Source of the DNA: Phlebiopsis flavidoalba
Lineage: Eukaryota > Basidiomycota > Agaricomycetes > Polyporales > Phanerochaetaceae
Assembly: GCA_035772785.1 (NCBI GenBank)
Contig: JAOCPU010000033.1
Span: 124,001 to 188,000, forward strand
Length of the DNA: 64,000 bases
Reading direction: 5' to 3'
Positions 1 to 11,330 of this stretch are shown here, piece by piece. Numbering within the stretch: the stretch's first letter is position 1; the number at the start of each line of letters is the position of its first letter. Position numbers and translations under genes: made by a program. Under the pieces are notes generated by a model. It saw nothing but the letters and a program-made list of their open reading frames with translations. It was not told the origin of the DNA and ran no database searches.

Positions 1-1609
1 TTCGACGCTGATGCACCGTAGTGGAACGGCCCGCTCTCGCGTGTCGTGTACGTTGGTGACCGCGCCTGATACGCAAGATCGCGAACGAAAACTGGCCCAA
101 GTTTCCCGCGCAGTACGCAGGCTTCCGTCCGCTCAGTGGCGCCGCGCTCTTCGCGCAGATGGATCCTGCCCGCTGGCGCATGCAGCGCCGTGGCCTTGCG
201 CCTGCGTTCCAACCACGCGCGGTCACTGGACAGTATGCGGCACTGCAGCGATATATCCTCGTGCGTCGAATCTGCTGTGTATCTTGGAGCCAGATGTCTC
301 ACGTTGATCTAGCAATTTGTCGAAGAACTAGACGCCACGGCCTCTAGTGGCGCAATAGTTGATCTTTCGACTCTCCATATCCTTCTTACGCTCGACTTCA
401 TAGGCGATGTTGCGTTTGGCACTGAACTCCATGCTCTCCGCGACGGTGAATCGTGCCGCATCCTGCAGATCTTCCGCGAAGTTCTTCCAGAGCTCATGAA
501 GTGCGGACTGTTCCCGCTGCGCGCGAAGATCCCGGTGATGCAGAGCACAAGGGTCATGCACCGGGCCATTGGTGAGCTGAGAGACATGGCGATGAAGGCG
601 GTTCAAAATGCTCGGGCGCAAGAAGAGGGGGAGAAATGCGGAGAGTATGAGGGAAGCAAAAGGATCTTTGAGATTTTGGCACAGTAAGCATGTATTTGCG
701 GACTTTTTGACGACACTCATCATTGTTCTTAGACAACGCGGGCCAGATGGCAAGTACATGTTCTCTGCAGAGGAACTTGTTGACAACTACGGTGAGCTCA
801 GTCCTCTGATACCGAAGCTGGAGTCTTACAACAGAGAGGTAGTCACATTCCTTGTTGCTGGTGGCGACCCCACCGCCCACACTATGACGTTTGCCGTCAA
901 TGAAATTGTATGCATTCTAAGTCTATGGTTTGGCCCCACTCTAATGAATCTAACCAGCTCTCCAACCCGAGCGTCCTTGCAAAATTACGCGCTGAGCTCG
1001 ACGCAGAACTTCCCGCTGACTGCCTCGTCCCGACGGTCGAGCAAGTCTCACGACTGCGCTACCTTCACCTCATCATCAAAGAAACGCTGCGATACAACGG
1101 ACCTGGGTTTGGAACCTTCCGGTATACACCGAAGGACGTGGAAAATTGACGGTGTGATACTCCCCGCGAATACAACGCTGGCGTTGTGGAACCCTCAAGG
1201 TGCGTAGCTGACTGGTGTGGTCAAGATGCATGCTAAATAGGTGCAGTCCATCGCGATCCGAATGTATGGGGCGAAAGACGCAGATGCATTCAGGCCGGAG
1301 CGATGGTTAGCCGTGCCCGGGGACCTCAAGAGTGAGGAGAAGAGGGCAGGGAGCCGGGATCGTACTTTCCGTTCTCTTATGGACCTAGGAAGTGTATGGG
1401 TAAGTATAATCTGTGCTTAATGTTAGTATTACCTAACACAAGGTACAGGTGAAGGGCTGGCGATGCTAGAAATGTCTCTGACTCTTGCGACTTTATTCAA
1501 GAGGTACGACCTGAGCTTCAAGCCTGGATTCACAATGGATTTCCAGCCATCATTTACGTTATGCTCGAGAAATGGATTGCCCGTACATGTGCGGCTGCGT
1601 AAGCAGTAG
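1..1609 (+). pseudogene. Cytochrome P450 copy 1, 5'-truncated by the window edge and frameshifted
   Basis: Microsomal-type fungal P450 (haem monooxygenase); substrate unknown. The first exon lies before the window; an acceptor TAG precedes the exon beginning WNGPLSRVVYVGD at base 22. In order come the B/C-helix region (MQRRGLAPAFQP, ~180-215), QFVEELDATASSG after an intron (~310), the I-helix VTFLVAGGDPTAHTM (~841-890), the ExxR motif ETLR (1081-1092), FRPERW, and an intact haem loop FPFSYGPRKCMG (1366-1401). A last intron leads to the exon GEGLAMLEM, ending at TAG 1607-1609. Frame breaks are visible near 61-66 (one base missing compared with copy 2), 1145, 1270 and 1360. Introns sit at ~255-310, ~687-733, ~791-840, ~909-957, ~1201-1240 and ~1400-1445. 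The I-helix reads D-P-T where D-T-T is usual. Paralogous to the P450 at 16483-18391 on the other strand. Confidence 0.85.
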
Positions 1610-2700
1610 CTCGTCATTGAGTTATCCTTTGCACATCTCTATGTATTGGCATTACAGCATACAGAAATGATCAAAAAGCTCGTTTAATTCTCTATCGTCT
1701 CCAACGCTCGTAGGAATTGATGCGCCTCCGCCACACGTGGGCGCCACCATGCTTCCGCCTACCACGTCAAGCAGAGAGTACATAGAAGGCAGCAGCCCAG
1801 ACCTTTTCATCAGAGAAGGAGGTGTGAGAAATTAATAGGCCCAACTAAAGAAGCTAACTCTAATAAAAGATCTCGCCGACGAAGCTACCTACCAGTGAAC
1901 CGTACCATGGTTTCGGATTCGTGGTTCTATCTAAACACATGGAGATTGCGCCTATTCCCTTGAACATTATCTGTACCTAATCTCGGGTGGAGAAGCATCG
2001 GAAGGAGCTCGTCCGATGCGTAGTTCGTACATACTGCTTCCATAGGCACAGAAATACGGCGTGCGAGTGGGGCGAGAGACACTCCGGTCCGCAGCGGCGC
2101 GAGACTATCCTAGAGGACACTCTCAACAGCCACGATGGCGCGTTCGCCGCCTGAGGATAGACGACGTCCTGCGCTTCTCCAAGGTGAAAGATCCGGCGGC
2201 ATCGCTCCTAGGGGCCCTTTGACCCGATGAGCAATGTCGAGAGGGTCAGCCATCGAAATATGACAACACACATCCGTTGATGGGAATAGCTGGTCAGAAT
2301 TGAGGTGGCAGTCGTGCAGCGCCTTGCGACGTGGCAGGATGTATACGGGGTGGGCTTTGGACATTTCCGTCAGAGATGAAGTACCCTGGTCCAGTTGTCA
2401 CAGGAATGAGTCCTCGCCGGTTGTTACGATCTGTCTCGCATGCAGCCTGTGTAACATATCATCGGTCGCTCCGATGCCCCTCTCAAGTCGACGATAGTGA
2501 CAAGATTTGGTGAGCGAGATCTTTTGATCGCGTCTGAAGCATGCCGGCACTTTCAGCTATAAGGGTCAGATATTCTGTCAGAAAGTTATGAAAGCACAAT
2601 AAGGCCCGGGTTGACAACCAGGTGTATCTTTTTGTGGTATTTTAACCCTTCGAATGAGGATGCCGTAAGGCGGAATATACGAATTGGCTCCCTTGTGTGG

Positions 2701-2726
2701 TACTATGCCTTGCCCCTTGTTGATCA
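2701..2726 (+). repeat. Left arm of a 26-base perfect inverted repeat
   Basis: Bases 2701-2726 are the exact reverse complement of 3835-3860. Similarity does not extend outward past 2701 or clearly inward. The core GCCCCTTGTTGATCA also recurs in direct orientation near 2894-2908. The arms could be ends of a degraded small element or leftovers of a duplication. Confidence 0.7.
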
Positions 2727-3834
2727 CGGTTTTTGATAAATGCCTTTGCCGCACTGTCCCCTGTATTTCGTTGGCCAAAACTATGTATATAGTTATGGTG
2801 TGACATACTGTCCGCTACCTATCTATGAATTTTCTATAATTTCAGGAGGTCTGGGGGTGGCACGGAGGACGAAGCTTTGGGACGAGTCGTCGATGCCCCT
2901 TGTTGATCATGGCTTGTCACATCATGTCACGTCCCTGCCGGTCGGCCCGTATCTGTGCCGATGATGGCTTTCGGCGTCGTCCGACGCTGCGCGGGCTGTC
3001 CTATGTCGGTCCTATGTTTGCAACACAGACAGTTGAGCTGGATGTAACAACTAGATGAATTAAATGTAGCAATATATACAAAGAAATGTACACAGTATAG
3101 AGGTATAGAGTATGTTCAGATAATCATTCATAAACAATCCGGCCAGTGAGTAGTTGGTGAGTAGCTAGTAGTCCGCGAAATCTTGTACACGGTTGGCATG
3201 CGGTGGCAGCTTCACTGTAATGGCGAAAGCGGTGCGCTTGCATAGCGGTACATGCTTTCTCAATCCGTGTCTCTAGGTCGTCGTCTTCAGAGGCGCGCGA
3301 GATAATCAGAATGAGGACCAGCCCGCCTGGGAGAAGTAGGCTGTGGCATGGCTGGCCCTCTGAGCTTGTGTGGGTGCAAAAAGTTCAGTGGCGTCGAGTG
3401 GTTGCCTGCGAGCCCAAGTCCTGCGGGCGCCAGTAAAGCGTCAACTGTTGCCGTGTCGGAGCTTAAAGTCTGTCACGCATTGAGGAGGTCGTGTAACGCG
3501 TTGGCTTTCATTTGTGTCCTGCACTACACCCATTCTATGAAATATTACAATTTGCACGGGAAAACATTGGTATGATGAGCTATAATGGCTCATCGAGCTC
3601 ACGGTGTTCTAGCATTGAAAGGATCTCTGTGGATCTTGCCATCAATACCAGAATCAGAGCAAGGTTCAGCCTTGTTCACGAGCATTCAAAAATCCATACC
3701 CCACCATCTGCACGGGGACCTGCCAAAAATTGGGTGTATATAGAGCACATATAGTAAACTACTGTAATAAAAAATATCAGGGTCATAGGCGCAATGGAGG
3801 GAGCAGGAAACTGAGATTATCAACATAGGCCGGA

Positions 3835-3860
3835 TGATCAACAAGGGGCAAGGCATAGTA
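3835..3860 (-). repeat. Right arm of the 26-base perfect inverted repeat
   Basis: Exact reverse complement of 2701-2726, about 1.1 kb away. No target-site duplication is evident, so the boundaries of any parent element are unknown. Confidence 0.7.
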
Positions 3861-4210
3861 GTGGCGACCGACATGAAGTTTGCAGCGCTTACATAAGCTC
3901 GTGTCTTGCAGTTATCAGATAAAGATTACTGCCACCAATCCCGCTATGCCACCACCGTCCTCCTTGTCTTCAGCCGTCATCCTTACTTGCATCACCAATT
4001 TCATCGCACGTATTATTACACCCGGCGTGTAAAAACAGTTTACAGCATGGGTGCGTGTATAAACGCCTTTCTCGTCATCACAGCCCCTATGCCAGCAGCT
4101 CGCCAGCTCTGTCGATCATTATTGTAAATTTGACTCGGTATAAATTCCTAACCCGATCATGCATAATGCAGATATTCCGCCCCCTCCTTCGCAAACGACA
4201 CTCTGCCACA

Positions 4211-5512
4211 ATGTCGGTGTGGGTACTTCCCCCCGAGCTGGATGATCTGATCCTCGACCACCTGCATGACGACCGTGCGGCACTGGCCAAACTGTGCCCT
4301 TGTCCGTCGAGCCTGGCTTCCCACAGCTCGCTACCATAACTGGCGCGATCTCAAGGTCGCGCATGTGCGGAGAAGGAAGGAGCTGAAGGAACTGGAAAGA
4401 CTGGTTGAGGAGTCGCCGAGCATCGTACAACCCCACGTCCGGAATATTGCGCTGGTGCAGAAGCAAGGGGAGCGTGAGACCTGTCAGTGGTACGACCTCC
4501 ACCTCCTGCGGTCTGCGCTCACAACGCTTTCGCGCTTCCCATCCATCGACACATTCGCCATCGAGGGACTCTGGTTCGGAGTATCGAAGCAAAGTCCACT
4601 ACCGCCGCTGACTGCTACCTTTCCATCCGTCTGCCAACTCCGCATCAGCTCCTGCACCTTCGACACCTTCGGAGATGTACAGGAGTTCTGCAGCGCCTTT
4701 GCGTCGGTCTCATCTGTCAAACTCGACGGAGTCTGGTGGGGACGCTGGGGGGCCAGACCAGAGCTTTGCCAGCGGCTCTGTCCCTGCGCGCTCGTCGGTC
4801 GTACATCTGAAGGAGCTCGAGCTCGGGAGCTGCTTCTCTCGGGACAAGGTCATCGAATGGCTTCTGGACATTGTTGCGCCAGGGTCAATCGAGACATTGC
4901 GCATCCCTCTCGTTGGCGCATATGACACGCGCCTGAAAGACCTACTGAGGTTCGCAGGGCCTTCGCTGCGGCACTCGAGCTCGGGCTCTCCGAGCACATC
5001 TACCGTGCGACAACGAGGTGAGTCCTCCCGCGACATATTTATACGCATATATTCACCCACATGTAGCGATAACAGCCGAAGAGTACCGCCCACTCGACTC
5101 CTACCTCGACCTCTCCGCGAACACCCACCTCCGCGTGCTCCAGCTTGGTGTACCTACCTACCGCGACCCACAACTCATTACGCTTTGGCTCGCTGCCGCG
5201 CTCTCCGCTGCCACACACTCACCCGCGATCGAGGAGGTGCGCTTTGCGCTATACCCGATTCTTCGAGGCGACGCGGAGGACGCCGCGCGCATGGTCGACG
5301 CATACGACTGGTCCGCTCTTGCTGCAGTGCTCCTTCACCCACAGTTCTCCGGACTCCGGCGCGTCTCGTTTGTGGCAGGGCGCGTCGGGGATTATGAAAA
5401 GATTCCTGGTGCATTCGTGTCGCTGCAGCCGTACTTACTCCAAAAAGTGATGCCGAAGTTATTCGAAAAAGTGGTCAGGAACGGGGTGGAGCTTGCTTTT
5501 AAGTGCATATAA
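4211..5512 (+). pseudogene. F-box protein copy 1 (leucine-rich-type C-terminus), frameshifted
   Basis: Likely substrate adaptor of an SCF ubiquitin ligase; target unknown. ATG 4211 begins MSVWVLPPELDDLILDHLHD, an N-terminal F-box as found in expanded Agaricomycete families. It continues, after a shift near 4290, as CALVRRAWLPTARYH. The long C-terminal part has repeating hydrophobic strands (LRISSCTFDTF, LELGSCFSRDKVIEWL, LRVLQLGVPTYRD, EEVRFALYPILRGD, LRRVSFVAGR). A second shift is near 4740-4800. An intron with GTGAGT donor at ~5020 and TAG acceptor at ~5066 precedes the last exon, which ends at TAA 5510-5512. The predicted product is about 400 residues. It shares strand-by-strand motifs with the inverted copy at 9131-10475. 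With the frame breaks it could not be translated whole as given. Confidence 0.8.
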
Positions 5513-5704
5513 TGGATGTGATCTGAACTATTTATCATTCTATCCGGCGCATAATACATATGTATTATTGGTTGTATCATAATTGTCTGGCTACTAATCA
5601 ACTTTTTATCACTCATGTTCTCAGAGCTTATGAAACAACTACCGTTGTTTTTCACTCAGTAAGCAAACCCTGTCCATGAGCTTCAAGCTTCATTCCTCAA
5701 AGCA

Positions 5705-5744
5705 TCAGGCCTCAGGCCTCAAGCTTCAAGCTTCAAGCTTCAAG
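5705..5744 (+). repeat. 7-base tandem repeat (TCAGGCC/TCAAGCT)
   Basis: Two TCAGGCC units are followed by three TCAAGCT units and a partial TCAAG, uninterrupted, between F-box-1 and BTB-1. A nearby CTTCAAGCTT at ~5681 looks like a further diverged unit. A small, probably slippage-derived minisatellite with no evident function. Confidence 0.85.
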
Positions 5745-5939
5745 ACGCATGCAACCTTGCGATAGATCAGCTGATGCGCAATCAGCTGCCAGTAACGCCT
5801 CATTTGCGGAACCACTTCCTCTCGGCCATCATTTGATGCGCTATCATTTCTCGAAATTGTGCATGGGAGCGCTTAGAGAGAGTCTCTCCTCTCTCGGACC
5901 TCCAGCGGTTCGCCTATAGGCTATAGTCGATTCGTTCCA

Positions 5940-7084
5940 ATGGCCGTTCCGGAGGGCGAAAGCACGCTGAAGCTACTGGAGCATCCTAAGTTCTACTTTC
6001 CTTTTGGAGATGTTATCGTTCAGTCCGCACCAGACAATGACGGAACATGCTCTATGTTCAGAGTGAACAAAAGCATTCTCGCTTTCAATTCGCCCGTATT
6101 TGCTGGAATGTTCACACTCCCAGACACACCGACACAAGAATCCTACGGCGGTGCCCCAGTCGTTCGTGTCACGGATGCTGCGGCAGATCTCGACGCGCTC
6201 TTCTCGGCTCTCCACGATCCCAGGTAAGTGGTCGACGCATAACATGCTCAACCGCACACCCGCGATAACTAATACAACAGCACACACTATCCCCTCAACG
6301 TTTTGATCCCGACATTCCCCTACAGTTGACAGGCGTCATGAGACTCGCCACGAAATACCAGATTGACACCATACGCCGACGCGTCGTGGATATCATGCAC
6401 GATAACTGGCCGCAAACATTCGAGCAAGTCCTGCGTTTTCAGTCTGAGCTTATCATCATCAAACAATCTCATGCTGCATTCCGTGATGGACTTGTCGATG
6501 GAAAGTCTTTTGAACAACGAATTCCTGAACCCGCTTCCGCCATTCGCTTTGCGATCTTGCTCGAGACTTCGATATCCCTTCCATCCTCCGTCCCGCTACC
6601 TACGTCCTAGCCGGTATCTCGACCAGCTCTGACTGGGGTAGGGCTCTGTGTGAGAACGGCCGATCTTCGTACAAACATGCGAAAAACCCATATCGTTCAG
6701 CCAGGTGGAACTTGCTCGATGCTGCCGATTACCGAGTCCTCGCGCAAGTGAAAGAGCATCTTACCCATCAAATAGGGGATATAATGTACTGGTGCACTCA
6801 GGACGGTCCCTCTCGCATCTAAAGCCATGTGTGATCATTGTCTTGACGATTCCTGCGAGGCCCCCGCAGTAGACGACATTGTCAAACTATGGAGGAACAG
6901 CAAAACTGGACTCCTATTGATGTCCTCTATCGGGAAGCTTACAAAGACTCCCGACCCTCTAAATCTGCTAGAAGACTTGTTGAACACTCGGCACACATGG
7001 GACACGTGTAAGATCTGTCAAGAGGCTATAATCAGTTATTTGAGGCGACTCCAACACGATATTTGGATGTCCCTGCCTATGTGA
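5940..7084 (+). pseudogene. BTB/POZ domain protein copy 1, frameshifted
   Basis: BTB proteins commonly bridge CUL3 ubiquitin ligases to substrates; the substrate here is unknown. Exon 1 (5940-6223) gives MAVPEGEST followed by the BTB core (FYFPFGDVIVQSAPDNDG, VNKSILAFNSPVFAGMFTLP) and ends at GTAAGT. After an acceptor near 6281 the frame slips before RFDPDIP. It then runs through TGVMRLATKYQIDTIRRRVV and FEQRIPEPASAIRFA. Another slip near 6550 precedes the remnant of DFDIPSILP. The C-terminal piece from 6827 carries CDHCLDDSC and CKICQ, a likely metal-binding cysteine pair set, ending at TGA 7082-7084. It lies in tandem with BTB-2 (7782-9062), which has the same domain order and a matching intron position. 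At least three shifts separate the parts. Confidence 0.8.
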
Positions 7085-7781
7085 CGCGAGTGGGAATATT
7101 ACCAGGAACGCAATACCTATTGTTAACGTACACCAGGATGGCAATGGCTCATGAAGAACTGTAGACATTATAGACGGTGAAAATCGTTGGTAAACCGTAA
7201 TATTGTACACGTTCAGAAACATGCTGACCATAGAAATGCTTCGCATAGCACTTTTTGCTTGACAAGACGATCTTAGTTAATATTGCACTTACTTTGGTCT
7301 TTTATAATAGAAGTCGTGCAAGCGTTGTATGCATAGCTCGTCCCCAGCGGCGTTCCGTAATATCCATGCATCGTCCGTGACAAGTTAAACTCCCCACCCG
7401 GTCTGACACGGATGCGTCCAACCCAGGTCTAGCTGATTTGGGTGCGTCTCTATGTCAACTGGATATGTATATATAATATTTTGATGGGATGTCAAAATTA
7501 GTATGTTTCAGAAGGTACAGGTCTCGGTTACCTCGCAGACCAAGAACATTGCATTTATAGGTGTACCGCTTCTTCCGTTTATTCGCCACTGTCGGAACGT
7601 ATCAACGACATATATATTACAGCTCAGGCGGACTTACCAGAATCCCATCTTGCCGCACGACTATCCACCGTTTGTTGGTCTTAGAACTTCCCTCCAAAAC
7701 TTCAAGAGACTCTCCTCAGCATCATCTCACTCAGCCCAGCCGGGAACGCCTCTTCACAGATCCCTGGCCAACAACGTCGTA
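7085..7781. other. Intergenic spacer between the tandem BTB genes
   Basis: AT-rich spacer of about 0.7 kb. A run TATATATAATATT at ~7467-7480, roughly 300 bases before the BTB-2 start, could be part of its promoter. A frame open from 7503 runs into the BTB-2 start codon, but its upstream part has no recognisable domain and is probably leader. Confidence 0.4.
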
Positions 7782-9062
7782 ATGGTCACCATGGAGAATA
7801 CGAGTGAGACCATGACCTACGTACGGCATCCGAGGTTTTACTTTCTACTCGGTGACTTGGTGGTACAGTCTACACCAGACGAAAATGGAACATGCGTTGT
7901 GTTCCGGGTGAGCCAGAGCACCCTTGCGTTCAGCTCGGCAGTTTTCGCAGGGATGTTTACACTTCCCATTGCGCCCGACGGGCGAGAGCTTTATGATGGC
8001 GTCCCGATTGTTCGCATGACGGACACCGCGAATGACCTCGAAGCACTCTTTACGGCCTTACACGACCCGAGGTAAGTAATTCGTCTCGCACACCCATTAT
8101 TGCGCACGCTGATTTCTAGCTCCTTGGACAGTTCGCTTTCGCCACAGAGGTTCGATCCCGACATCCCGGCAAAATTCACCGGCGTCATGAGAATTGCGAC
8201 AAAGTACCAGATCGAGCCTGTTCGTCAACGTGTCATTGACATTATGCACGACAACTGGCCACAGACATTCGAGCAGTGGCTGCGTTTCCAGGCCGAGGTC
8301 GGCGTCATCAAGGCGGCCCATGCTTCTCAACTTTGACGGTCTCGTCGACGGAAAATCGTTTGAAGAAAGGATCCCCGAGCCCGCCTCCGCCATACGCTTT
8401 GCCCGCGACTTTGACGTACCCTCCATCCTTCCCTTCGCTATCTACGTCCTCGCAGGCATCCCGCTAGACCGTGACTGGGACAAGGCTCGGGAGGGCGGCA
8501 TGTCGGAACGGCTGCGGCTTGCTGGACAGGTATGGCGTTCAGCACGATGGAGTCTGCTGGATATCAGTGATTACCGAACTCTTATCACGGCGAGAGAGAA
8601 GCTGGGTATCTGCTTGGGATCCGAGATTCTGTTCCCGTATACACGCGCGACGGTTTAATGGCAGAGCAAACGCGCTCCAGCTCTTGCACCAAGCCATCTG
8701 CTTGCGTACCAAAAGTCTATGACGCCGTCGCTACATGGCAGGAACCCGAAACCGTAGGGGGAGTTCTGTCTCAGGACGCCATCGGCTCAGCCGCAGAGTG
8801 CCCTGACCCTCTACGGCTACTGGACGATTTACGAGGCACCCGGGCAAAATGGGGCACATGTGGACCTTGTCAAGAAGCCATGATGGAACATTTCAGGGAG
8901 ACGGAGATGGCAAAATTTGGGAGCAGCTCTGTGCGCGCAGATTCATGTGAACCTGCGAGGGGCGAGGGTTCTAATGGGCCTACAAGGGGTACGCAAAATG
9001 TTTCCTTGACGAGTTTCCGAATACGAATGACGCATAAAATAGTTCCCTCTGCGTCTACATAG
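7782..9062 (+). pseudogene. BTB/POZ domain protein copy 2, frameshifted
   Basis: Tandem paralogue of BTB-1. Start is ATG 7782 (MVTMENTSETM) or the better-context ACCATGG at 7791. The BTB core FYFLLGDLVVQSTPDENG and FAGMFTLP is followed by an intron (GTAAGT at ~8073, CTAG near 8120) that joins in frame to SSLDSSLSPQRFDPDIP, so this junction is intact, unlike in copy 1. The frame breaks at ~8335 (HAS|FDGLVDGKSFEERIPE) and again at ~8640 (PVYTRDGLMAEQ). The C-terminal section carries CTKPSAC and CGPCQEAMMEHF, matching the cysteine pairs of copy 1. A full product would be about 400 residues. The two shifts mean only a truncated BTB domain would be made. Confidence 0.82.
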
Positions 9063-9130
9063 GCTGATGGAAGTCCGAGATAACGAAAGAAAATGTCCTA
9101 CATGTACCAAACATCAGTCGCAGAATCTAT

Positions 9131-10475
9131 CTCATGTGGCCCTATAACTATGCAAAGCTGATGGGTACTCCGCGTCGACGCAGACGTTCAAAGTGTGCAG
9201 GTTTATCACCTTCTGCAGGGCTTGTTGCAGAGGAATGGCAGCATCGGAAGCCTTCGTAGAATTCCATCGAGCAGCTGCTTTCAAATACGACCCTTCTGAG
9301 TCCGTTGAATTGCGGTCTCTCCAGGGCTCCCGACAATCTCTCGCCAATCCAATGCGCTGATTATCTCCTCCACATTGTTCGCGTCTGCCCGCAAGATCGG
9401 GAATACGGCGAAGCGAACCTCCTCCAAAATACGGGTGACACGAGCTGGGAGAGTATGCTCGCGAGCCACTGCGAGACAGAAGCAGCGTCGCGGTATGTTG
9501 GAACGCCAGCTTGATCGAGCGCAGCGCGTCGTTGCGTGAGATAAATCGAGGCACGACTCCACAATTCTCCGTTCTCCGGACGATGCTGTTTCGTTTGAAT
9601 GTGAGCAGCTCTGAACCCTATCGCTGGGAACTGACAACTCACCATTCGGGCGAGGCTTTCGAGACGCTCGGTGATCCTAGCTCGACATGACGGAGTGACG
9701 AGCCAAGGAACGTAAGGAGTTCTCTCACGGCGCGTGTGCGTACGTGCCCACGAGGGGAAGCCGCAAGGTCTCGATGAAGGGTCGTGGCGAAGCTGGTGAG
9801 CGCAGCATTCAATGACTTTGTCGCGGGAAAAGCAGCTGCCGAGTTGCAACTCCACTTCAATTCCGGTGAGCGCGGCGATAGTCCCTGGGTGTATGGCAGG
9901 TGTCCGGTCGCCTGACGCCCCAGCGGCCCCACACACACACCTTCGAGTGAAGGGTGGTGGACAAGAGGGGATTGGGAAGGCAGTGCCAATCTGCTGAATG
10001 TCTCACCTTTACAGTGTCGACAAATGTGCAGGAGCTGATGTTGAGACCGTCGGACGGAACCGGTACAAAAACGGCCCGCGTCGAGAGGTCATCGTCTGTC
10101 CAGACTGTGCCAAACCACAGTCCGTGGAGTGTGAGGGCGAGAGAGGCCATGGGAAACGGGATAGTGTGTTGAGAGCGAGGTGAAGGACGTTAGAGGTCGT
10201 ACCACTGGCAGGTTTCCGTTTTGACCTGTTCGAGAGATATACGCTATGGACGAGGTGCACGCACCTCAGGTGAGGCTTTCAGTGCCCTAGTCACAGCCCT
10301 CGCAGCGCGTTCTCCGAACATGCCGAGACGTAAGCAAACGCCAACTAATGGTAGCGCGCGGTGGGCCTCCATGATCGGCGTACCAAGGGAGCAGCTGGCG
10401 AGCGCGTTCGCGGTCGTCGTGAAGGTGGTCGAGAATGAGGTCGTCTAGCTCGGCAGGTAGATTCCACACAACCAT
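9131..10475 (-). pseudogene. F-box protein copy 2, heavily frameshifted
   Basis: Inverted paralogue of the F-box gene at 4211-5512. ATG on the minus strand at 10475 reads MVVWNLPAELDDLILDHLHD, nearly the same F-box start, then loses frame after DDRERA. Recognisable later segments are LHGLWFGTVW (~10100), LNISSCTFVDTVK (~10010-10050), VWGRWG (~9920), LQLGSCFSRDKVIE (~9830), GVPTYRDAA (~9500), EEVRFAVFPILRADAN (~9380-9430) and GLRRV (~9300), in the order seen in copy 1. At least five shifts or internal stops separate them, so this is the more decayed copy. It converges on BTB-2, with only about 70 bases between their 3' ends. Confidence 0.78.
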
Positions 10476-10569
10476 AGGCAATGGGCTTTGGATGAGGCTG
10501 TCATTTTCGCGTATGTTGGTCTCTAAAGTACTTTTATGAGGACCCGGGCATGAATCTGAGGGTGGAAGA

Positions 10570-11330
10570 TCAACGAGATCTTCCCTCAGAGATACGGCAC
10601 GCACTTACCATGCTGTGCAAAATTAAACAGCCTACCGTGCTCAACATCCAAGTGGCCGAAGAGGTTCGAGACGATATCTGGCTCGCGGGGATCAAGGGTT
10701 GAGTTGGGCTGTCAGAGTGAAAGTGGCACGTTGTACAATGTTCAGATTTGATGGCGGCGGAGCCTGGAGCTGCGAAGCTCCCAGACGTCCCGCGGCCACT
10801 ATCAGTTTTACTGCGCATACAACAGCCGCCATGGTAAAGCAGCATTCAGACACTGAGACTGCACGCCTATCACAGGCCCCATAATCATTGTTATTGCAGC
10901 GGATAACCAGAATACCGCCCGAAGCCGCAATTGTCAATACGAGACAAGCGCATGGCAGTACGGCAGGAGGAATAAAGAGGAATCTCAAGGCAGAGTTCAA
11001 GAAACTGGATATCCCGATTCGTCAAGAGCGAAAGCGATTGATAGCATATCACCTCGGATTCTGAATCCATTGTGAATTGAAATCACCAGCGTATAAACGA
11101 AGCATAAGAATGATAGAGCTGACCTTCGTGTCGCCCGTCTAGAGACACCTGCATGGGTATATGTTTGAGTATAAGGCAAGATTCTGATAAATCGCTCACT
11201 TTCTCGTGATCTTCATCAAAGTCTTTCGCGTGTGGAAACTGAGCGACTGCACCCAGACAGACTCTGAAGCGTTTTTGGCGGAACGTCTGTGTTCCGATAG
11301 ATGGATAAATCGCGCGACAGCGGCTTCGCG
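10570..11330 (-). pseudogene. Remnant of a fungal multi-pass membrane protein
   Basis: Minus-strand exons with hydrophobic character and plausible short introns. One segment reads SALSFLCFVYTLVISIHNGF then RIRGDMLSIAFALDESGYPV (11040-11120). After an intron, ALRFLFIPPAVLPCACLVLT and a following hydrophobic stretch (10900-10990) make one or two membrane helices. ECCFTMAAVVCAVKLIVAAG gives another (~10810-10860), followed by PPPSNLNIVQRATFTL. The general shape suits a fungus-specific integral membrane protein; I do not recognise the exact family. The start codon and upstream helices were not found with confidence, and stops interrupt the exons. Confidence 0.45.

Larger units (their letters stand above)
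1610..4210. other. Intergenic region with no recognisable gene
   Basis: No reading frame here shows a family motif or a convincing exon-intron structure. The only clear structure is a perfect 26-base inverted repeat (arms at 2701-2726 and 3835-3860), with a third partial copy of its core near 2893-2908. AT-rich stretches lie around 3050-3130 and 3740-3780. Confidence 0.5.
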
